Positions 51,517 to 54,273 of a stretch of 54,273 nt of DNA are shown piece after piece. Source of the stretch: an uncultured Muribaculaceae bacterium (GTDB lineage Bacteria; Bacteroidota; Bacteroidia; Bacteroidales; Muribaculaceae); the NCBI GenBank assembly GCA_910576935.1, contig CAJTKG010000016.1:1-54273 (forward strand), written 5' to 3'. Made by a program: the position numbers and the translations under genes. How positions within the stretch are numbered: position 1 is the stretch's first letter; each line of letters opens with the position of its first letter. Below the pieces are notes generated by a model. It was not told the DNA's origin. It saw only the letters and a list, made by a program, of their open reading frames with translations, and made no database searches.

Positions 51517-51706
51517 CCATATGACATATAGCGAAGCCATCGCCGAGCTTGAGGAGATACTCGCTTCGCTCCGTGGCGATAGTTGCGATGTCGACACTCT
51601 GGCTGTGCGCACTCGTCGCGCCGTCGACCTTCTCAAAGCTTGCCGTACGCGTCTGACAGCTACCGATACTGAGATTAAAGAGATTCTGAGCAGTCTCGAT
51701 GTGTAG
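51503..51706 (+). CDS. xseB: Exodeoxyribonuclease VII small subunit
   Basis: 67 residues from ATG 51503, overlapping xseA by 14 bases; ATG 51521 (61 residues) and an in-frame TTG at 51497 are alternatives. The helical hairpin pattern is typical: MTYSEAIAELEEILASLRGD, then DVDTLAVRTRRAVDLLKACR and TDTEIKEILSSL. Last gene of the unit. No clear terminator before the convergent His-rich gene. Confidence 0.9.
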   Translation: MKEIDHMTYSEAIAELEEILASLRGDSCDVDTLAVRTRRAVDLLKACRTRLTATDTEIKEILSSLDV

Positions 51707-51765
51707 TGGTCAGAGATCTTGACGTGCGGTTTCTCTTGCGTTGCAGTCTCGCGCTCATGTCATAA

Positions 51766-52080
51766 TCAGTGGTGATGATGGTGACGGTTGTGTTTGTAAA
51801 AATCACGGCGTGCTTTGTCATATTCGTGGCGTGCCTTGCGCAGTTTTTTGTATTTTTTGTGGAGTTTTTTTGACACGTGGCGGTAATATCGTGCGTCGCC
51901 GCGATAGCCGGGCCGACTATAGTGGTGATGTCGCGGTGGTGGTGGCGGCCCATAGAAATCACCGCTGTTGATCTGAATGCCCGCTCCTTCTGTCGTCAGC
52001 CACAGATTGAATTGTTGCGCGCTGACAGCAGAAGTGCTGATGATTAGAGCAATGCAAAGTGCTGTTATTATACGTTTCAT
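51766..52080 (-). CDS. Small exported His-rich basic protein
   Basis: 104 residues from ATG 52080; the longer frame runs into the holin gene and is rejected. Signal peptide MKRIITALCIALIISTSAVSA. The mature part has LWLTTEGAGIQINSGDFYG, a run of five Pro, RHHHYS, a Lys/Arg/His/Tyr-rich helix (VSKKLHKKYKKLRKARHEYD) and a natural terminal run of five His. It could bind metal ions, heme or nucleic acid at the cell surface; that is inference. It is 31 bases downstream of the holin-family gene and has no promoter of its own. Confidence 0.75.
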   Translation of the reverse strand: MKRIITALCIALIISTSAVSAQQFNLWLTTEGAGIQINSGDFYGPPPPPRHHHYSRPGYRGDARYYRHVSKKLHKKYKKLRKARHEYDKARRDFYKHNRHHHHH

Positions 52081-52111
52081 AACATGATTGTTTTGATATT
52101 TGATCAATAAT

Positions 52112-52588
52112 CTAACGCTTCGGCCTGTCGCTAAGTTCGTCAAGATCGATGCCGAGATGTCTCTCGGTTTTATCGACGAGTATTTTGCGGGCGATACGGG
52201 CCCACCGTGCATCGCTGGCTGTAGCTTCGTTCTCGAGTATCGACAGCGCCTGCCAGAAACATACAAGTGCCGCTGACAGTCGCGTAAGTCCCGATGACAT
52301 GATGTCGCCGATGATGACACTGTCTATCAGATACGAAAGAACAAGCAATGCGTAGATCTTGATCAACGTTGTGACGATACGGCCGAAACGGTGTGAGCTT
52401 AGATGAGCTTCGGTAAGTTTGCCACGACTTTTTAGACGCCGGCGCAGCATTAAGGCTGAGAAGAAATCGGTAAGTACCATGGCGGTACATACGAGAGCAT
52501 ACGGCATGACCTCGGCGGCAAGACTTCCAAGCCATGCACCGGTAAGCGGTAGTGCGGCTGAAGGTAAAGTTGAACTGTGGTTTTTCAT
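52112..52588 (-). CDS. Phage holin-family membrane protein
   Basis: 158 residues from ATG 52588. Hydrophobic segments: about 8-48 (ALPLTGAWLGSLAAEVMPYA, LVCTAMVLTDFFSAL) and about 70-120 (IVTTLIKIYALLVLSYLIDS, then LTRLSAALVCFWQALSILEN), with RRRLKSRGKLTEAHLSSHRF between. This matches the Bacteroidetes holin-type family as I recall it. No other phage gene is present, so it is a stand-alone chromosomal homologue or a remnant. A good promoter precedes it and the His-rich gene follows. Confidence 0.7.
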   Translation of the reverse strand: MKNHSSTLPSAALPLTGAWLGSLAAEVMPYALVCTAMVLTDFFSALMLRRRLKSRGKLTEAHLSSHRFGRIVTTLIKIYALLVLSYLIDSVIIGDIMSSGLTRLSAALVCFWQALSILENEATASDARWARIARKILVDKTERHLGIDLDELSDRPKR

Positions 52589-52614
52589 AATATGATAAAT
52601 TAAAAAGGTTGATG

Positions 52615-52645
52615 CAAAATTACAACATAATTTTGCAAAAGTCAA
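52615..52645 (-). promoter_or_regulatory. Promoter of the holin-like/His-rich gene pair
   Basis: On the minus strand TTG (52645-52643, in TTGAC), 20 bases, TAATTTTG (52622-52615), 26 bases before ATG 52588. Confidence 0.6.
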
Positions 52646-52812
52646 TAGTGTATATCGCCAAAAATGTCGGGGCGTAGTTTTTTGTCTCTTTTTCTTATAT
52701 CTGCTGCGTCACTTTGTAATGAATCGAAAGATAGCTCCACGGTCGCTGAACATTTATGCCGGTGATGATGTTTAATCCTTGATTTTAGACACATCTTTTT
52801 TATATAATAATT

Positions 52813-53811
52813 ATGGAATTTATAACTGAAGAAAAACTGACCATTGTGGGCGCGGCCGGCATGATCGGTTCTAACATGGCGCAGACTGCAGCCATGATGC
52901 ACCTGACACCTAATATCTGCCTTTACGACCCATATGCTCCAGGTCTCGAGGGTGTGGCTGAAGAACTGTTGCATTGTGGTTTTGAAGGTCTTAATCTTAC
53001 GTTTACATCCGACATCAAAGAAGCTCTATCAGGAGCCAAATATGTTGTTTCATCGGGCGGTGCGGCTCGTAAGGCCGGCATGACCCGCGAGGATCTTCTC
53101 AAAGGTAATGCTCAGATTGCAGAGGAGTTCGGCAAGAATGTACGCAATTATTGTCCCGATGTGAAACACGTTGTCGTAGTTTTTAATCCGGCAGATATAA
53201 CAGGACTTATCACTTTGATTTACTCAGGTCTAAAGCCATCGCAGGTGTCGACGCTTGCCGCTCTCGACAGCACGCGTCTGCGCAGCGAGCTCGCCAAATA
53301 TTTCAAGAACTCGCCCGACAAAGTCGTCAACGCACGCACTTATGGTGGTCACGGCGAACAGATGGCCGTCTACGCCTCAACCGTGACGGTCGACGGCACA
53401 CCGCTCGTCAAACTTATCGGTACACCCAAACTGCCTATGGAAGACTGGCTTGAGATTCAGCAGCGTGTTATTCAGGGTGGCAAGCACATTATCGATCTGC
53501 GTGGCCGATCATCGTTCCAGAGCCCGGCATATATCTCTATTGAGATGATCGCCGCAGCTATGGGCGGCAAACCTTTTACTTGGCCTGTCGGCACATATAT
53601 CAACGAGGGCCACTTCCGTCATATTATGATGGCCGCCGAGACAACCATCACCGCTGACGGCGTTACTGCCAAGGTTCCTCAGGGCACGCCCGAAGAAGAC
53701 AAGCTTCTCGAAAAGAGCTACGAACATCTATGCAAGCTCCGTGATGAAGTCATCGAAATGGGCGTTCTGCCTCCCATTGCAGACTGGCATAAACTCAACC
53801 CCAATCTTTGA
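52813..53811 (+). CDS. mdh: Malate dehydrogenase
   Basis: NAD-dependent interconversion of malate and oxaloacetate, here likely on the reductive branch to succinate together with korAB. 332 residues: the Rossmann motif VGAAGMIGSNMAQTAAM, substrate Arg segments (GGAARKAGMTREDLLKGNA), VFNPADITGLI and the catalytic His in RTYGGHGEQMAVY. This longer form is typical of Bacteroidetes. A near-consensus -7 element TCACTTTG (52709-52716) precedes it. A terminator follows at 53859. Confidence 0.94.
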   Translation: MEFITEEKLTIVGAAGMIGSNMAQTAAMMHLTPNICLYDPYAPGLEGVAEELLHCGFEGLNLTFTSDIKEALSGAKYVVSSGGAARKAGMTREDLLKGNAQIAEEFGKNVRNYCPDVKHVVVVFNPADITGLITLIYSGLKPSQVSTLAALDSTRLRSELAKYFKNSPDKVVNARTYGGHGEQMAVYASTVTVDGTPLVKLIGTPKLPMEDWLEIQQRVIQGGKHIIDLRGRSSFQSPAYISIEMIAAAMGGKPFTWPVGTYINEGHFRHIMMAAETTITADGVTAKVPQGTPEEDKLLEKSYEHLCKLRDEVIEMGVLPPIADWHKLNPNL

Positions 53812-53858
53812 ACATTGATACATATATAAATTAAGCCGCGTTAGGCTGATTTTTGAAG

Positions 53859-53895
53859 CTGCATCGTATTTATTTACGGTGCAGTTTCTGTGTTT
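53859..53895 (+). terminator. Intrinsic terminator after mdh
   Basis: CTGCATCGTA (53859-53868) pairs with TACGGTGCAG (53875-53884) with one G-U pair around a 6-base loop, then TTTCTGTGTTT. It is 48 bases after the mdh stop. Confidence 0.8.
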
Positions 53896-53979
53896 ATGCA
53901 AAAATACTTTACTCCACACCCCATGGCTTCGTTATTTTAGCATGGTATAGATAATAAAATATGTTAAATAAAGTTAAGC

Positions 53980-53992
53980 GGGGGGGGGGGGG
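53980..53992. repeat. Homopolymer run of 13 G
   Basis: Thirteen consecutive G after AAGC in otherwise AT-rich DNA (GC near 25 percent in its flanks). It ends 29 bases before the -7 element at 54022, so it lies just upstream of the expected -33 contact. Runs of this length slip during replication and often switch nearby genes. The rest of 53812-54241 holds the mdh terminator, the promoter and a leader of about 210 bases. Confidence 0.9.
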
Positions 53993-54021
53993 TAAATATT
54001 ATTTTAGATATAAATAATTAG

Positions 54022-54029
54022 TAATTTTG
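54022..54029 (+). promoter_or_regulatory. -7 element of the gene at the right edge
   Basis: TAATTTTG matches TAnnTTTG. No TTTG at -33; the poly-G tract sits about 30 bases upstream. The leader to ATG 54242 would be about 205 bases, long enough for regulatory structure. Confidence 0.45.
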
Positions 54030-54241
54030 TGTTCGCTATAGATCAGTTTTACAGGCTGTAGGACCCATTCCGTACGATGGAAATGACACACTCGATGCAT
54101 CAATAAAGGGAAACAGGCGATAATGGTCTGTTTGTTCGTCTCTCCGAAACGACGCATCAATTGGTTTGCGAGGCGGATGTAATATGATTTGCAAATAAAA
54201 AGATAAAAACTAAAGAAAGACATAAAAATTAAGACATAACA

Positions 54242-54273
54242 ATGAGACGCTATCTCAGACTTATACTGATTAC
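54242..54273 (+). CDS. Start of an unidentified gene, cut by the window end
   Basis: ATG followed by 9 codons reads MRRYLRLILI, a basic then hydrophobic start such as a signal peptide or membrane anchor. The rest lies outside the window. Its upstream region has a -7 element and the 13-G tract, so its product may be phase-variable. Confidence 0.5.
   Translation, partial: MRRYLRLILI

Noticed and set aside
52112..52588. Prophage
   Set aside because: Only one holin-family gene is present; no integrase, capsid, portal, tail or lysin gene and no attachment repeats are seen around it.

Overview
The window looks like chromosomal DNA of a Bacteroidales bacterium, most likely of the Muribaculaceae type. 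The evidence is GC-rich coding DNA, Bacteroidetes promoters (TTTG, about 20 bases, TAnnTTTG), almost no Shine-Dalgarno sequences, and families typical of the phylum: fused KorA/KorB, a CarboxypepD_reg TonB receptor, DUF5689/DUF6359-type lipoproteins, a type IX secretion plug protein, DUF3109, DUF3256, DUF5715 and NhaD. Assignments come from reading motifs and recalled families; no search was run.

Layout. 1-95: end of an unknown gene. 557-3427: korAB, 2-oxoglutarate:ferredoxin oxidoreductase. 3715-11041: a surface locus of one TonB-dependent receptor and two related multidomain lipoproteins, closed by a strong terminator. 11.1-12.4 kb: an accessory patch with a degenerate terminase-like protein, palindromic repeats, a perfect 18-bp hairpin and flanking 15-bp direct repeats. 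12421-13911: a secreted protein. 14026-17752 (minus): overlapping genes ung, T9SS plug, DUF3109, HipA-like kinase, DUF3037. 17842-17913: tRNA-Arg(CCG), followed by a secreted protein. 18941-23749 (minus): acyl-CoA synthetase, bioB, trmH-like, radA. 23952-27096 (minus): membrane protein, miaA, exported protein, joined by ATGA overlaps. 27136-33688 (minus): REC-like/ATP-grasp protein, coiled-coil protein, DPP IV. 33913-38518: efp, a minus-strand lipoprotein, yqgE, cupin, rubredoxin, and a secreted protein with two internal repeats. 38635-46011 (minus): DUF5715, AsmA-like, HAD phosphatase, aroB, orphan histidine kinase. 46147-47541: nhaD. 47866-51706: DEAD-box helicase, DUF3256, xseA, xseB. 51766-52588 (minus): holin-family and His-rich small proteins. 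52813-53811: mdh. The right end has a 13-G tract ahead of a gene cut by the window edge.

How the genes fit together. korAB, mdh, aroB, bioB, the acyl-CoA synthetase and rubredoxin are anaerobic core metabolism. ung, radA, xseAB, miaA, trmH, efp and the DEAD-box helicase maintain DNA, RNA and translation. Much of the rest acts at the envelope. The best candidates for undescribed biology are the receptor/lipoprotein locus (3.7-11.0 kb), the repeat-rich patch at 11.1-12.4 kb, the REC-like/ATP-grasp fusion, and the G-tract promoter at the right edge.
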